A stretch of DNA of 64,000 nt from Promethearchaeota archaeon. GTDB lineage: Archaea; Asgardarchaeota; Lokiarchaeia; Sigyniarchaeales; SOKP01. Under the pieces are notes generated by a model. It saw only the letters and a program-made list of their open reading frames with translations. It ran no database searches and was not told where the DNA came from. This document shows, piece by piece, positions 44,293 to 53,799 of the stretch. How positions within the stretch are numbered: the stretch's first letter is position 1; each line of letters begins with the position of its first letter. The stretch is from positions 1 through 64,000 of the forward strand of contig SHMW01000007.1 of the NCBI GenBank assembly GCA_008080735.1. Reading direction: 5' to 3'. The position numbers were made by a program, and so were the translations under genes.

Positions 44293-44847
44293 TCATTCAT
44301 AGAGGCTTTTATTAATACGTGGCAAGAGGGCACAAATCACAGCATCTTTTAATATATCAATTCGGTTGATAGCATTTTTGCTCAAATATCCTATAGCGCC
44401 ATTTTCTCGCTTAAGATTTTCATTATTAGCTATTTCTCCCATGATATGTCCAATTTCTTTTTTATTGAAAAGAACTTTATTAATTACTTTTTTGGGATAT
44501 TCAAATCCAATTCCCGATCCAATAGTAATTTTCCGATGTTCGTCCATAATAACGCAAAATTGAAAATCCATATAATTAGAAGGTGCTATTGGAATCTTAA
44601 CTAACCCAGCTTCAATCCCAATTCCATAATGTGGTGGACTAGCGTTAGAATCCTCTATTAGAGGGGTTAGGGCTTGTTGAGCGCGGTTTTGGGCTCCTAA
44701 AAGTATGCTGTCTAATCCGATGGGTTGATTGGGAACATTCGATTCAGCCTCAATATAAGATACTCTAAAGTCCTCAAAATAAAGCCCAAAAGCTAGTCTT
44801 ACCGCATCGATCTTAACCGGATTAAGAGATCCCACGCAAATATTCAT
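44293..44847 (-). CDS. Inosine/xanthosine triphosphatase (DUF84/YjjX family)
   Basis: Removes deaminated purine triphosphates. MNICVGSLNPVKIDAVRLAF at the start is the family hallmark, with SNVPNQPIGLDSILLGAQNRA, HYGIGIEAGLV and later EIGHIMGEI. 184 residues is typical. It lies 20 bases after a Maf gene in the same direction, so two NTP house-cleaning enzymes are co-transcribed. Confidence 0.93.
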   Translation of the reverse strand: MNICVGSLNPVKIDAVRLAFGLYFEDFRVSYIEAESNVPNQPIGLDSILLGAQNRAQQALTPLIEDSNASPPHYGIGIEAGLVKIPIAPSNYMDFQFCVIMDEHRKITIGSGIGFEYPKKVINKVLFNKKEIGHIMGEIANNENLKRENGAIGYLSKNAINRIDILKDAVICALLPRINKSLYE

Positions 44848-44867
44848 ATAATTATCAAATGTGTAAA

Positions 44868-45482
44868 TTATATATTATATTTAAATAGATTCACATTAAA
44901 TTCTTCTTTAAGAATTGCGTATAATTTTTGCACAGGTAGCCCAAGAACATTCGAATAGGAACCTTTGATAGATTCTATAAATAAGCTTGCCCTCTCTCTT
45001 ATTGAATATGCTCCTGCTCTTCCTTTCCATTCTCTTGTTTTGATATAATCCCATATTTCTTCATCATTCAAATTTAAAAATGTCACTTCTGTCTCATCAT
45101 AATCTACAATCAGCCTATTGCTGCCAAGCTTAAGAACCGCCATACCCGTGATAAGGAGATGTGAGCGCCCCATTAATTTTTGCAAAATTGAGAATGCTTC
45201 CATATCATCTTGAGCTTTTCCCATTATATCTTGGCCTAAAACAACGACAGTGTCCGCCGCGATAATGAGAGAATTTTTATTTTCTTTTAAAACCTTTTGT
45301 TCGACAGCTAACGCTTTTTCTTTTGCTAATTTTTGAACTAGTATATAAGGATTTTTGATTTTTTCCTTATAATGAGTTTCGCTAATATTTGATGGAATTA
45401 TTTTAAAAGGAATTTTAATCCTTAATAATAATGCTTTTCTATCAATTGAATGTGATGCTAAAATTATGGTTTCAATAGTCAT
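44868..45482 (-). CDS. maf: Maf-family nucleotide pyrophosphatase
   Basis: Hydrolyses non-canonical dTTP/UTP-type nucleotides. Starts with IILASHSIDRKALLLRIKIPFKIIPSN (the standard is LASxSxRR), retains the LAKEKALAVEQKVL helix, the catalytic-site IIAADTVVVLGQDIMGKAQD (Asp-Thr) and a terminal GSYSNVLGLPVQKLY. 204 residues, normal. Followed directly by the DUF84 enzyme. Confidence 0.93.
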   Translation of the reverse strand: MTIETIILASHSIDRKALLLRIKIPFKIIPSNISETHYKEKIKNPYILVQKLAKEKALAVEQKVLKENKNSLIIAADTVVVLGQDIMGKAQDDMEAFSILQKLMGRSHLLITGMAVLKLGSNRLIVDYDETEVTFLNLNDEEIWDYIKTREWKGRAGAYSIRERASLFIESIKGSYSNVLGLPVQKLYAILKEEFNVNLFKYNI

Positions 45483-45637
45483 GCCCTTCTGCGTTTATTG
45501 TTTATTCTTAGTTAAGGAATTCCCAAATCTAAATGTTTTTAATTCTCCCATAAAAAACGTTTTACTTATTTGGCAAGGTCAAAAACCAAATATGATATTT
45601 AGAAAAAGAATAAAACTATAAAATACTGAAAATATGG

Positions 45638-45931
45638 TTATCCTCCGAAATAGATATAAAGAAACGTCAAATCATCACCATCTTGTAAAGTTTTATATAA
45701 AAATTTCTCATCTCGAAAATTATGCCCGTTTACGATAATTGATAAAAATTTACTTAGTTCTTCTTTTTGGTGTTTGTCCCATATGAGCTTTGCAAATTCT
45801 TCTCCATATTTTTCTGTTAAAAAATCAATAAGTTCCTTTATAGTAATTTTTTCATCAAAATCGATTTCCTCCTTTAATTTTTCCGTAAGTTCATTAAAAG
45901 GGGGTTCGTAATTTAAATCTAATGAAATCAA
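45638..45931 (-). CDS. MoaD/ThiS-like beta-grasp protein with C-terminal Gly-Gly
   Basis: 97-residue ubiquitin-like protein ending YIYFGG, the diglycine form needed for adenylation and thiocarboxylate formation. The body shows ISLDLN (strand), a TIKELIDFLTEKYGEEF helix, SIIVNGHNFRD and DGDDLTFLYIYFG, as in MoaD. Start is TTG at 45931, supported by GAGGT seven bases before it. MoaD-like proteins supply sulfur to molybdopterin or to tRNA, and some archaeal ones act as protein modifiers. It is not next to MoaE or an E1-like gene, so its role is undetermined. Confidence 0.82.
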   Translation of the reverse strand: MISLDLNYEPPFNELTEKLKEEIDFDEKITIKELIDFLTEKYGEEFAKLIWDKHQKEELSKFLSIIVNGHNFRDEKFLYKTLQDGDDLTFLYIYFGG

Positions 45932-46116
45932 TTTACCTCATCCAATTCGCTAATTTAATTTCTATTTTTAAAAGTTTGTAAAAATTTAAATTTTTTACCT
46001 AAATCAGCTATAAGTTGTTTCGCAGATTTTTTTCTAAATAATCAGTCTTTATTAAGTCCACAATAGACAAATTATAAAACTTAAGGTCATGTAATTAAAT
46101 AGTTGAAGGTGAAGAT

Positions 46117-47124
46117 ATGGCAAAAGTATTTTTTGTTTCAAAAGATAATGTCCGGGATGCCTGGCTAAGCGCGATTGGGAAGGTCCTCTTCGAAGGGGAT
46201 GAGATTAAAACAGAATATGACAAACTAGAAGATCCTCCCTCTAAGGATGCAACGGTTCTAATTGAAATAAAAAAGCCCATGAGTAAACCGATTAAACGCA
46301 GAGATAAATTAGTGAAGATTAAATCCAAGTTTGGAAATTCCTACGAGGTCTACGGTTGTATGGCAGATACATATTTAATCGGTTCTATACAGAGTGGCTA
46401 TATTGAAGAGATTCTGGAAGGAATTAATGATCATTTCCTCTATGAGTCTGGGTTAAGCTTTCCCTATTCTTATCATGACAGAGTTTTTAATTATGTCCCC
46501 TATTCTTTGGAGGATACCATTCATATGAATTATGATGTGAGCATAATTGACAAAGATTCGGTTAAAAGACATCAAAAATTACATGAAACTGACAAGATTA
46601 TAAAAAAGGAAGATTCAATCATTTGGAAACTAAAGAACGGATTGGAGTTCGATCTTGGCAAGGAGATTTCTGAACAAATTGGTATTGATAAGATCCCAAT
46701 AGGAATTTTGAATTTTCCGAAAGTAAACCAAATGGAGTACATCATAAATAAACTTAAAGAGAAGCCGTATAGTAGAAGGGCTCAAGCGATAACGTGGCGC
46801 CCTTTAATAGATCCATATCATCACGATCCTCCTTGTCTCCAAAGAATCTGGATGCGAATTAAGAATGAGCGACTTATCATGCAGACTACATGGAGGAGCC
46901 GAGATCTATTCCGCGCTTGGGAAGCAAATGTGAACGGAATGATTCGATTCCAATATATGGTTGCTGATAGATTGGGGGTGGAAATGGGGCATTATTTAGA
47001 TTTTAGTAATTCACTTCACATTTATGGAAATACTATAGCGGAAATTAAAGATATTCTTACAAGAATGCGCAATAAAGATGAATTACCCGAAGAAGTTATT
47101 AGATTAATCGAGAATAATAAATAA
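46117..47124 (+). CDS. thyA: Thymidylate synthase, archaeal ThyA-like
   Basis: Methylates dUMP to dTMP. The catalytic part is at the C-terminal side: RRAQAITWRPLIDPYHHDPPC (Cys240 nucleophile), LQRIWMRI, WRSRDLFRAWEANVNGMIRFQ and FSNSLHIYG, all matching the archaeal TS branch, with Asn-Ser-x-His-x-Tyr binding dUMP. The N-terminal about 200 residues are poorly conserved and longer than in bacterial ThyA, but archaeal forms are also variable there. At 335 residues it is longer than the roughly 220-260 residues typical of archaeal TS. Archaeal TS may use a methanopterin-type cofactor. Confidence 0.85.
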   Translation: MAKVFFVSKDNVRDAWLSAIGKVLFEGDEIKTEYDKLEDPPSKDATVLIEIKKPMSKPIKRRDKLVKIKSKFGNSYEVYGCMADTYLIGSIQSGYIEEILEGINDHFLYESGLSFPYSYHDRVFNYVPYSLEDTIHMNYDVSIIDKDSVKRHQKLHETDKIIKKEDSIIWKLKNGLEFDLGKEISEQIGIDKIPIGILNFPKVNQMEYIINKLKEKPYSRRAQAITWRPLIDPYHHDPPCLQRIWMRIKNERLIMQTTWRSRDLFRAWEANVNGMIRFQYMVADRLGVEMGHYLDFSNSLHIYGNTIAEIKDILTRMRNKDELPEEVIRLIENNK

Positions 47125-47127
47125 AAT

Positions 47128-47883
47128 TTAGAAGATTCTTGGAAAGACTTTTTTGGTGTTTTTTTCGATTTGCGACTCTAAGACTCCTATATCAATTTTT
47201 TTTATAGCGGCAATTTTTGCTAATACATCCTTTATCATTTTGGGAGTCCCAATCTGTCCGGAATATTTTACGGGGCCATCACTTTCCAAAAGTAAATGCT
47301 TCTGGTCGACTAATTCTACAACCTTTTTTACAGGTGGGGAGTATGAGATTGCTGGAGTAATTGAGAAATAATACCCTCGTTCGATACCCAATTTTAACAA
47401 TTCATCTGGACCAGAGTACCAATGAATATTAACTTCGGGGAGTTTATAAGAGGATAATAATTCAAAAATTTCCTTTTCCGCTCCTTTCGTATGGAGGTTT
47501 ACGGGTAATGTAAGTTCTTGAGCTAAGGAAAGCATTTTTTTAAAAATCTTCGTTTGGATGGGATAAAGAGACCTATCCTTGACGAAATAGTGGTCTAAAC
47601 CTATCTCACCAATGGCACATATCTTATTGCTGTTTTCCCTAATAAATTCAATTACTTTATCCAAATTTTGGTCGATTTCCTTATTCATTTTAACCTCTTC
47701 GGGATGAATTCCTAAAGCAGGATAGATCGTATCATAATTCTCAGAGATCTCTATAACTCGAGCCAAGCTCGTTTGACTCATTCCAACAGAAATAATTTTA
47801 TGTACTCCCGCTTTTTTAGCGTCTGCCACTATCTCATCTAAATTAAGATACAAATTCGCATGGCAATGGATATCTACTAGCAT
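47128..47883 (-). CDS. TatD-family metal-dependent hydrolase
   Basis: TIM-barrel hydrolase of 251 residues. Metal ligands: MLVDIHCHANLYLNL (His-x-His), AIGEIGLDHYF (Glu), NLHTKG (His), NIHWYSGP (His) and LLESDGP (Asp), all in the family order. TatD members are 3'-5' DNases or D-aminoacyl-tRNA/other deacylases. It is convergent with thyA with three bases between stops. Start ATG at 47883 immediately gives the metal motif. Confidence 0.93.
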   Translation of the reverse strand: MLVDIHCHANLYLNLDEIVADAKKAGVHKIISVGMSQTSLARVIEISENYDTIYPALGIHPEEVKMNKEIDQNLDKVIEFIRENSNKICAIGEIGLDHYFVKDRSLYPIQTKIFKKMLSLAQELTLPVNLHTKGAEKEIFELLSSYKLPEVNIHWYSGPDELLKLGIERGYYFSITPAISYSPPVKKVVELVDQKHLLLESDGPVKYSGQIGTPKMIKDVLAKIAAIKKIDIGVLESQIEKNTKKVFPRIF

Positions 47884-48013
47884 TTTTTACTTTTCGCGTT
47901 TTTTTATGATATTGCTAATGTAGGGTGTCAAATAAGCTTCTACTTAAAAATAATTTAAAAATGGAGAATTAAGTCCTCCTTGAAGGGTTTTGAGTTAGTC
48001 TACCTATAAACTA

Positions 48014-48349
48014 TTAAAAATTATTTACCTTCTCTCGTAATTGAGTAATCTGCATTACGAGTTGAAACTTTTTGCGTTTATTATAATTATTGGTTTCCAA
48101 AATATCTCTCAGATCATTTAATTGTTTAATGAAATAATTCTTTAAATCTTCCTTGGTTACATGACCTAAAAGCTTAGGAAGGGGTTTTATTTTATCTAAC
48201 TTTTTTTCTCGCAATTGAGAAATTGCTTTTGCCATCTGTGCTTGAATTCCCTTGGAATCTGTTGATTCATTGAGTTCTAAAGAATCAAAAGAGACTTGTA
48301 ATCCATCTATAAATGCTTGAAGATCCTCGATTTCGACCTGATCAGACAT
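48014..48349 (-). CDS. Small helical hypothetical protein
   Basis: 111 residues, nearly all helical, with repeated Ile/Leu-rich charged helices (EDLQAFIDGLQVSF, KAISQLREKKLDKIK, EDLKNYFIKQLNDLRDIL). No known motif and no signal peptide. Lies between TatD and HAD phosphatase genes, all on the minus strand, with over 130 bases on each side. Unidentified. Confidence 0.6.
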   Translation of the reverse strand: MSDQVEIEDLQAFIDGLQVSFDSLELNESTDSKGIQAQMAKAISQLREKKLDKIKPLPKLLGHVTKEDLKNYFIKQLNDLRDILETNNYNKRKKFQLVMQITQLREKVNNF

Positions 48350-48501
48350 CAGTAATATATTCTTATCAATTAAAATAAATTAAATTTCTTATTTATTCTT
48401 AAGAAATTCATTAATTTAATTTTTGTTAAATCTAGCTAAAGCCTTTTTTGTCTTTCATAAATCAAAATTAAAGAAATTTTTTTTTTTTTAACAAGAGCGG
48501 A

Positions 48502-49239
48502 TTATTGCCGACTAGCGTTATTATTATCTTTAATTCTCTGTTTTATTTGGGGTATTAATTCGGGAATTTGAGCTACGGAAGGGATGATAAAATCCGGATT
48601 ATATGCTTTAAATTTTTTTTCAGAAAACACACCTGTTAAAACTCCAATAGTTATTGCGTCCACCTCTTTTCCCATCTGAATGTCTGTATGCATATCACCA
48701 ACCATTACCACCCTATTTAAAGATGTTTTCATTAATTTAGCCGCTTTAGTTATACTCTCTGGATGGGGTTTTAAATGTTTTACATCTGACCGAGTTATAA
48801 TCTTCCCATCCAATTTATTATATAGGTCAGAAAATTTAGTCAGTCTATCATCTGCCTCATCTTTGGAAGAAGTAGTCGCTATCGCATAATTATAATTATT
48901 TTCATCTAAAAAAGTGAAAAGGTCACTCACGCCATCATATAAATCTACTTTTTTATTCTCTTCTTTGAAAATTTTGGATGAAATATATAGCGCGCGTACT
49001 CTTTGAAAAAAATTCAATCCTAACTTCTTAAAAATTGCCCACATCAATTTGATTCCAAGGTTTTTTCGATTCTCTCCCTGAATAATTTCATAGGTGAGTT
49101 CTTCGATTTCTTTCTCAGTTTGTTTATCAACTTCAATATTGAAGGTTTTATAGATTTCTCTTTCTATCTTATCCCCGATTTCTGTTGAGTTTATGAGGGT
49201 TCCATCCAAATCAAATACAAAGCTTATTCCATTATCCAT
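48502..49239 (-). CDS. HAD-superfamily phosphatase (phosphoglycolate phosphatase-like)
   Basis: 245-residue hydrolase with motif I VFDLDGTLINS (Asp nucleophile and Asp+2), cap helices (residues about 25-95), motif II ATTSSKD, motif III Lys in VKHLKPHPES and motif IV VVMVGDMHTDIQMGK. This arrangement fits the phosphoglycolate phosphatase/beta-phosphoglucomutase group; the substrate is uncertain. C-terminal tail QIKQRIKDNNNASRQ is unusually polar. Confidence 0.9.
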   Translation of the reverse strand: MDNGISFVFDLDGTLINSTEIGDKIEREIYKTFNIEVDKQTEKEIEELTYEIIQGENRKNLGIKLMWAIFKKLGLNFFQRVRALYISSKIFKEENKKVDLYDGVSDLFTFLDENNYNYAIATTSSKDEADDRLTKFSDLYNKLDGKIITRSDVKHLKPHPESITKAAKLMKTSLNRVVMVGDMHTDIQMGKEVDAITIGVLTGVFSEKKFKAYNPDFIIPSVAQIPELIPQIKQRIKDNNNASRQ

Positions 49240-49451
49240 ATTATGACGTCAAAATGTAGTATTTGATTAAAAAATTGCCATTCAATTAGCTAAAGAAATT
49301 TCTTACCTTTTTATAATATTGAAAATTTAATATGTTAGTCTAAAATTTTAAAAATTTTTAATAAGCATCTAGAATAGTCTAAACTATATTTTCGTATTAT
49401 TAAAATAGTAATCATACAATAAATAACAATTCTTTCGAATATCCTGGTAGA

Positions 49452-50036
49452 ATGCCGGACTTATATAGTATAGGAATGAGATTAACTTTTATAGGAAAAT
49501 TCAGAAAATTTCCGGAGCAATGGAGAAATAAATTCAATTGGGGAGATTTAGCTTTAGAAATTGGATGCGGTACTGGGGAGTGGTCTAAGATTCCGAAAGA
49601 AAAACATAAGATTGTAATAGGACTTGAAATTTCTGAAGAATTTTTAGAAACTCAATTAGATTGCAGAAAGAAAAGTGTTAATAATGATTTTTGTGACCAT
49701 CTCGTATGCGCAAGCGCCGATTTTCTTCCATTTAGAAATAATTCTATTGATGTGGGCTACAGTTGTGATGTAATTCATCATATACCCATCAAAAGACAAG
49801 CAAAATTTTTTAAGGAATGTAAAAGAGTAATTAAGAAATATTATATGCCCTTGGAAATGAAATTATACGGATTTCCACTAGTTTTCACAACTATTGCTGA
49901 TGAGCTCCAGAAAAGAATTTGGGGTTATGGTTATAATTATGATCGTTCAATATTCTTAAGCAGCTTTACAATAAGAAATCATACAAAAACTTTCATGTAT
50001 GACTGGTTTATTGCTGAATGTAGTGAACATTTATGA
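49452..50036 (+). CDS. Class I SAM-dependent methyltransferase
   Basis: 194-residue methyltransferase: motif I LALEIGCGTGEWSK, strand-2 acid IVIGLEISEEF, a motif II-like ADFLPFRNNSIDVGYSCDVIHHI and a C-terminal helical cap with aromatic and basic residues (YDWFIAECSEHL). DVIHHI follows the pattern of many small-molecule or menaquinone-type methyltransferases. It is monocistronic. Substrate unknown. Confidence 0.85.
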   Translation: MPDLYSIGMRLTFIGKFRKFPEQWRNKFNWGDLALEIGCGTGEWSKIPKEKHKIVIGLEISEEFLETQLDCRKKSVNNDFCDHLVCASADFLPFRNNSIDVGYSCDVIHHIPIKRQAKFFKECKRVIKKYYMPLEMKLYGFPLVFTTIADELQKRIWGYGYNYDRSIFLSSFTIRNHTKTFMYDWFIAECSEHL

Positions 50037-50081
50037 AATAATTTCTCTATCTAATCTATATAAGCCTTCAGCTTTTCTTCA

Positions 50082-50840
50082 CTATTGATTTACAATATCA
50101 TTGACTAAAACTTTAGATATTCTTTTAAGCACTTGTTTTTGAAGTCTCAAATTATGGACTCTAATTCTATCGGAAAATTCAATTTGGATAGTCTGGTTGT
50201 GATCTATATTTTGAACCCCATATTTTTTGGTGATAAAACCTCCTTTAAGAACATATTCCCTTCGTCGAGGATGACCCGGAGCTATGGGAATGTCAAGTTC
50301 TAGTAGATTTTTTATTAATCGACCGCGAATATTTTTGTCCCAATCTTTTTTGGGAATCGAATAAGGTATCAAAGATTTTAAATTATTAGTTCCGAATATA
50401 ACATCAACATCTCGATAACCTTTCGGACGCTTTTCAGTTTCGTAACCATGAATATCTAATAGAATTGATCTTCCAAAAGTCTGTATAGAATTGTTGACAT
50501 AGTCATTTAGTTTGTTGTGATAAAGATCATAAATTTTTCCCGCCAATTCTGAGGAGCTTAAGAATGCTTTTTCTTTTTTTCTGTTGATATCTATTCGGCT
50601 TCTATGAATTTTCGAGATAACATAATATGGTTTTTTCAGCTCAGAATGTTTTTTTTTAAACGCAAGTTCAATTTCTTTTATTAATTCTTTTCCTAATTGT
50701 ATTGTGTATTTATCTATTCCAAGCACTCCATTATTACGCTCAGGTATATCTTTAAGTTTGATTGTACCTCCATGTGGAATAGAAATAATCAATGGAATGG
50801 TTCCCTTTTGAAATTCAACATAATTAGTAAAATCTGTCAT
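50082..50840 (-). CDS. N-formylglutamate amidohydrolase-like protein
   Basis: Zinc-dependent deformylase/peptidase-like protein of about 252 residues. Motifs: PLIISIPHGGTIKLKDIPERN (His-Gly-Gly), VISKIHRSRIDINRKKE (His and Arg) and ILLDIHGYETEKRPKG (Asp-x-His-Gly), as in the family. I start it at ATG 50840, because 50855 is TTG and there is no ribosome site. Natural substrate in archaea is uncertain; histidine degradation genes are not nearby. Confidence 0.86.
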   Translation of the reverse strand: MTDFTNYVEFQKGTIPLIISIPHGGTIKLKDIPERNNGVLGIDKYTIQLGKELIKEIELAFKKKHSELKKPYYVISKIHRSRIDINRKKEKAFLSSSELAGKIYDLYHNKLNDYVNNSIQTFGRSILLDIHGYETEKRPKGYRDVDVIFGTNNLKSLIPYSIPKKDWDKNIRGRLIKNLLELDIPIAPGHPRRREYVLKGGFITKKYGVQNIDHNQTIQIEFSDRIRVHNLRLQKQVLKRISKVLVNDIVNQ

Positions 50841-50894
50841 GATCGTCGCAGTCAATAAAGAAGAATTATAAATAAAAAAAGAATTTAACTATAC

Positions 50895-51353
50895 TTACCC
50901 AAGAGTAGTATATCTCCAAATTACAAATACACCCAGCCAGAGAATCACATTTATGATGCCAAAAACGTAGTAAGGCCAAGGAGATTTATGATATCTGAAG
51001 AGTAAATGGGCAAATACCCAAGAACTGGCCGCTCCAACCGCAACAAATATAATATCCATTACTAAGTTTTGGAGGCTATCCAATCGAAATTCAAATTTGA
51101 GTCCTAAATCATACAAGATTGTATTTTCAAGAAGCTCCCAAAGTATTCCTATTGCAACTGTTATTATCCAGACTGCCCATAAGGGCAAGTAAACCTGGGA
51201 GGTTCCCTCTTCTTTCGACATTGGAATGGTATATAGTAGAGAAAAGAATAAGAAAATCGCAATTCCCCCACAGAGATGCCCGATTGAAAAAAAATCTATA
51301 TATGATTGTCCCACTTCACCAGGTATTTCTGCGATAAACCAATTTCCGATCAT
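50895..51353 (-). CDS. Four-helix membrane protein
   Basis: 152 residues with four hydrophobic segments: FFSIGHLCGGIAIFLFFSLLY, LPLWAVWIITVAIGILWELLEN (a Trp-Glu-Leu-x-Glu motif in membrane), IIFVAVGAASSWVFAHLLF and YVFGIINVILWLGVFVIW. Glu residues in the second segment suggest ion or metal coordination. No family I can name. Same strand as the N-formylglutamate amidohydrolase-like gene 54 bases downstream. Confidence 0.66.
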   Translation of the reverse strand: MIGNWFIAEIPGEVGQSYIDFFSIGHLCGGIAIFLFFSLLYTIPMSKEEGTSQVYLPLWAVWIITVAIGILWELLENTILYDLGLKFEFRLDSLQNLVMDIIFVAVGAASSWVFAHLLFRYHKSPWPYYVFGIINVILWLGVFVIWRYTTLG

Positions 51354-51494
51354 TTTTTATTTGAAATTATAGATGGTAATTTTAGATTCTAATGTAAAGA
51401 TTCTCTAATAAATTTGATTTAATTTCATGGATTGTATTATATATAGTTTTCAAGCATCAAATTCAAAATGATTTATTTAACTGGTTAAAATTAA

Positions 51495-52766
51495 TTGACA
51501 AAGAGCAAAATTGGTTTTGTCGTCTATTATGAAAGAAATTCTCTCTACAGCTTTAATGCTATTGTGGCGGCACTCGAAACCGATGAAAAAACACAAAACG
51601 TTGATATATATTATGTTAAAAGCTCCGACACCCTCTTGTCAAGTATTAAAATCGCTTTAAATCATAATGGATTTGTGGTGGTTGGATTTTCTATATATTC
51701 AACTGAATTTTGGGAATATAGACAAATATTGAGAAAAATAAAAAGAAAATTCAAAAATCAAGTCTATCTAGTTGCGGGTGGACCTCATCCATCAGGAGAT
51801 CCGCGCGGTACATTAAAGTTGGGATTTGATTATGTATTTGTGGGAGAAGCAGAAAAATCAATTATCAGATTCTTTTCCAAACTTCACAATGGAGAAAAAC
51901 CCAAGAATATTCCTGGAATCGCTTATATAGATAAAAATGGAAGATATCATTTTGAAAAACACCGAGATCTCATAGATTTAAATGATTATCCTCCATTTCC
52001 GCTAAAAAATACACAATATGGAGCTATTGAAATAAGCCGAGGATGTCCTTATAAATGTTATTTTTGTCAAGCATCTTATACAATGGGTAGCATGCCAAGA
52101 TATAGAACGGTAGATGAGATTTGCAAATATATTAGAATTTTAGCAAATGAAGATTTAGTGGATATACGATTTATCACTCCAAATGCTTTCTCATATGGCT
52201 CTAAAGATGGAAAAAGCGTAAATCTTGAAAAAATCGAAGAATTGCTTTCACGAGTGAAGCAGATAATCGGAAAAAAGGGACGGATATTTTACGGTTCTTT
52301 TCCTTCAGAGGTGAGACCAGAACATGTGTCGCCAGAAGTTTTAAATCTAATCCTGAAATATGCAGATAATGATAATATCATTATAGGGGGGCAATCGGGA
52401 AGTCAGCGAATGTTAGATATTTGTAATCGTGGACATACTGTAGAAGATATATACAAAGCAGTGAAAATCGTAATAAATTCGGGATTGAATGTGAATGTAG
52501 ATTTCATTTTTGGTTTGCCAAAGGAAAATGACCAAGATAGAAAAATGACCCGAGAAGTGATGAAAGATTTAATTGATATTGGTGCGAAAATACATGCTCA
52601 TACCTTTATTCCATTACCTAAAACTCCATTTTCCAATGCTAATCCAAAAAAAATTGATAAACTCACTAAAGAATTCATTAAGAAGAACATGGCTGATATC
52701 TATGGAAATTGGAAAAAACATGAGAAGATCTCATTTCAAATTCAGAAAAAATTAAAATATAGCTAA
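51495..52766 (+). CDS. B12-binding-domain radical SAM protein (MJ_1487-like)
   Basis: 423-residue radical SAM enzyme. Residues about 5-150 form a Rossmann-like B12-binding-type domain (VAGGPHPSGDPRGTLKLGFDYVFVGEAEKSI), followed by the SAM barrel with ISRGCPYKCYFCQASYTMG (CxxxCxxC binding the 4Fe-4S cluster) and later DFIFGLPKENDQD. Members of this archaeal group are uncharacterised, though often thought to methylate RNA or small molecules. TTG at 51495 is the start because it begins the fold; there is no strong ribosome site. Confidence 0.88.
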   Translation: MTKSKIGFVVYYERNSLYSFNAIVAALETDEKTQNVDIYYVKSSDTLLSSIKIALNHNGFVVVGFSIYSTEFWEYRQILRKIKRKFKNQVYLVAGGPHPSGDPRGTLKLGFDYVFVGEAEKSIIRFFSKLHNGEKPKNIPGIAYIDKNGRYHFEKHRDLIDLNDYPPFPLKNTQYGAIEISRGCPYKCYFCQASYTMGSMPRYRTVDEICKYIRILANEDLVDIRFITPNAFSYGSKDGKSVNLEKIEELLSRVKQIIGKKGRIFYGSFPSEVRPEHVSPEVLNLILKYADNDNIIIGGQSGSQRMLDICNRGHTVEDIYKAVKIVINSGLNVNVDFIFGLPKENDQDRKMTREVMKDLIDIGAKIHAHTFIPLPKTPFSNANPKKIDKLTKEFIKKNMADIYGNWKKHEKISFQIQKKLKYS

Positions 52767-52792
52767 GATAGAATAAGCTTTACAATTACTAT

Positions 52793-53662
52793 TTACTTGG
52801 AAACGATAATTATTCTATCTTTCATTGTTAAAAACCCCTCTTTTTCTAACTGTGAAACAACCTCATTAATTTTTTTTTTCTCAAAATTTAATTTTTGGTA
52901 TAGTGCCTCTAAATTAATCTCGGATTTTTCCAACACCAATTTTAGAACTTTTCCTCTTAATTGTCTGGTTGAGCCTTTAAATTTTTTTTGTTTACGATAG
53001 TGTTTTGAACGTTTATTTAATCCGGGATGTGATTTTTTAAGCATAACTCCATAATCCATTAGAGCATAATACCATTTTCGGGGATTCTGAGTATCGGTTG
53101 TTTTTTGTAATAATTCCATAATTTCTTTATCATCTACATCGTCCCTTCCAGGAAAGAAAAAGTAAATATACACACGACGGATATTTGTTTCGATAAAAAA
53201 TGTGGGCTTATTAAACGCAAACGACACGATGGAAGATGCCGTGTTATGTCCAATTTGGGGAAATGTCTTTAAAATCTTCACTTCTTCCGGAAGTTGTCCA
53301 TTATATTCATTAATTACCATATCAGAGATATTCTTTAGTGCTACAGCCCTTCTGTTATAACCTAATCCTTGCCATTCTTTTAACACATCATCTAACTCTG
53401 CGTTTGCTAAAGCATTGAAATTTGGGAACTTTTTGATGAAGTCTAAAAATTTTTGAGAAACTCTGCTCGTTTGGGTTTGTTGGAGCATTATTTCTGAAAC
53501 CAAAACATAATAAGGTGAGATTTTATCTCTAAACGGAAATTTCCGTCCTTTTTTATGATAATACTCGTATATTATATCTCTAAATTTCTTAATAACTTGA
53601 TCGGATAACCCTTTTTGTTTGTACAGATTATGAAATTCTGAGATTAAAATATAGAACACCAC
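52793..53662 (-). CDS. MutY-like DNA glycosylase lacking the iron-sulfur cluster
   Basis: 289-residue HhH-GPD repair protein. It keeps the MutY catalytic Glu in YYVLVSEIMLQQTQTSRV (Glu57) and the HhH in FPQIGHNTASSIVSFAF, but the position of the essential HhH-GPD Asp is Glu158 (FFIETNIRRV). I see no cysteine in the whole sequence, so the 4Fe-4S loop is absent. A winged-helix-like tail of about 60 residues (LEALYQKLNFEKKKINEVVSQLEKEG) replaces the NUDIX-like domain. GTG start at 53662. May excise a base other than A opposite 8-oxoG, or act in an archaeal mismatch-glycosylase role. Confidence 0.78.
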   Translation of the reverse strand: MVFYILISEFHNLYKQKGLSDQVIKKFRDIIYEYYHKKGRKFPFRDKISPYYVLVSEIMLQQTQTSRVSQKFLDFIKKFPNFNALANAELDDVLKEWQGLGYNRRAVALKNISDMVINEYNGQLPEEVKILKTFPQIGHNTASSIVSFAFNKPTFFIETNIRRVYIYFFFPGRDDVDDKEIMELLQKTTDTQNPRKWYYALMDYGVMLKKSHPGLNKRSKHYRKQKKFKGSTRQLRGKVLKLVLEKSEINLEALYQKLNFEKKKINEVVSQLEKEGFLTMKDRIIIVSK

Positions 53663-53799
53663 ATTATTTTTTGTTATTAGAAATATGAGTGGAATAATGA
53701 AATTTGGTATTATTTTTTATAACTGGAATAAAAATAAGAAGCGAAGCCAAGGATTAAGTATAAGAATTGAAACTAAAAGAATCCCTAATAGCCTTTAAT

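Noticed and set aside
48478..48490. Long T run as terminator
   Set aside because: Flanking genes are on the minus strand, where this would be an A run; it cannot be a U-tract for them.
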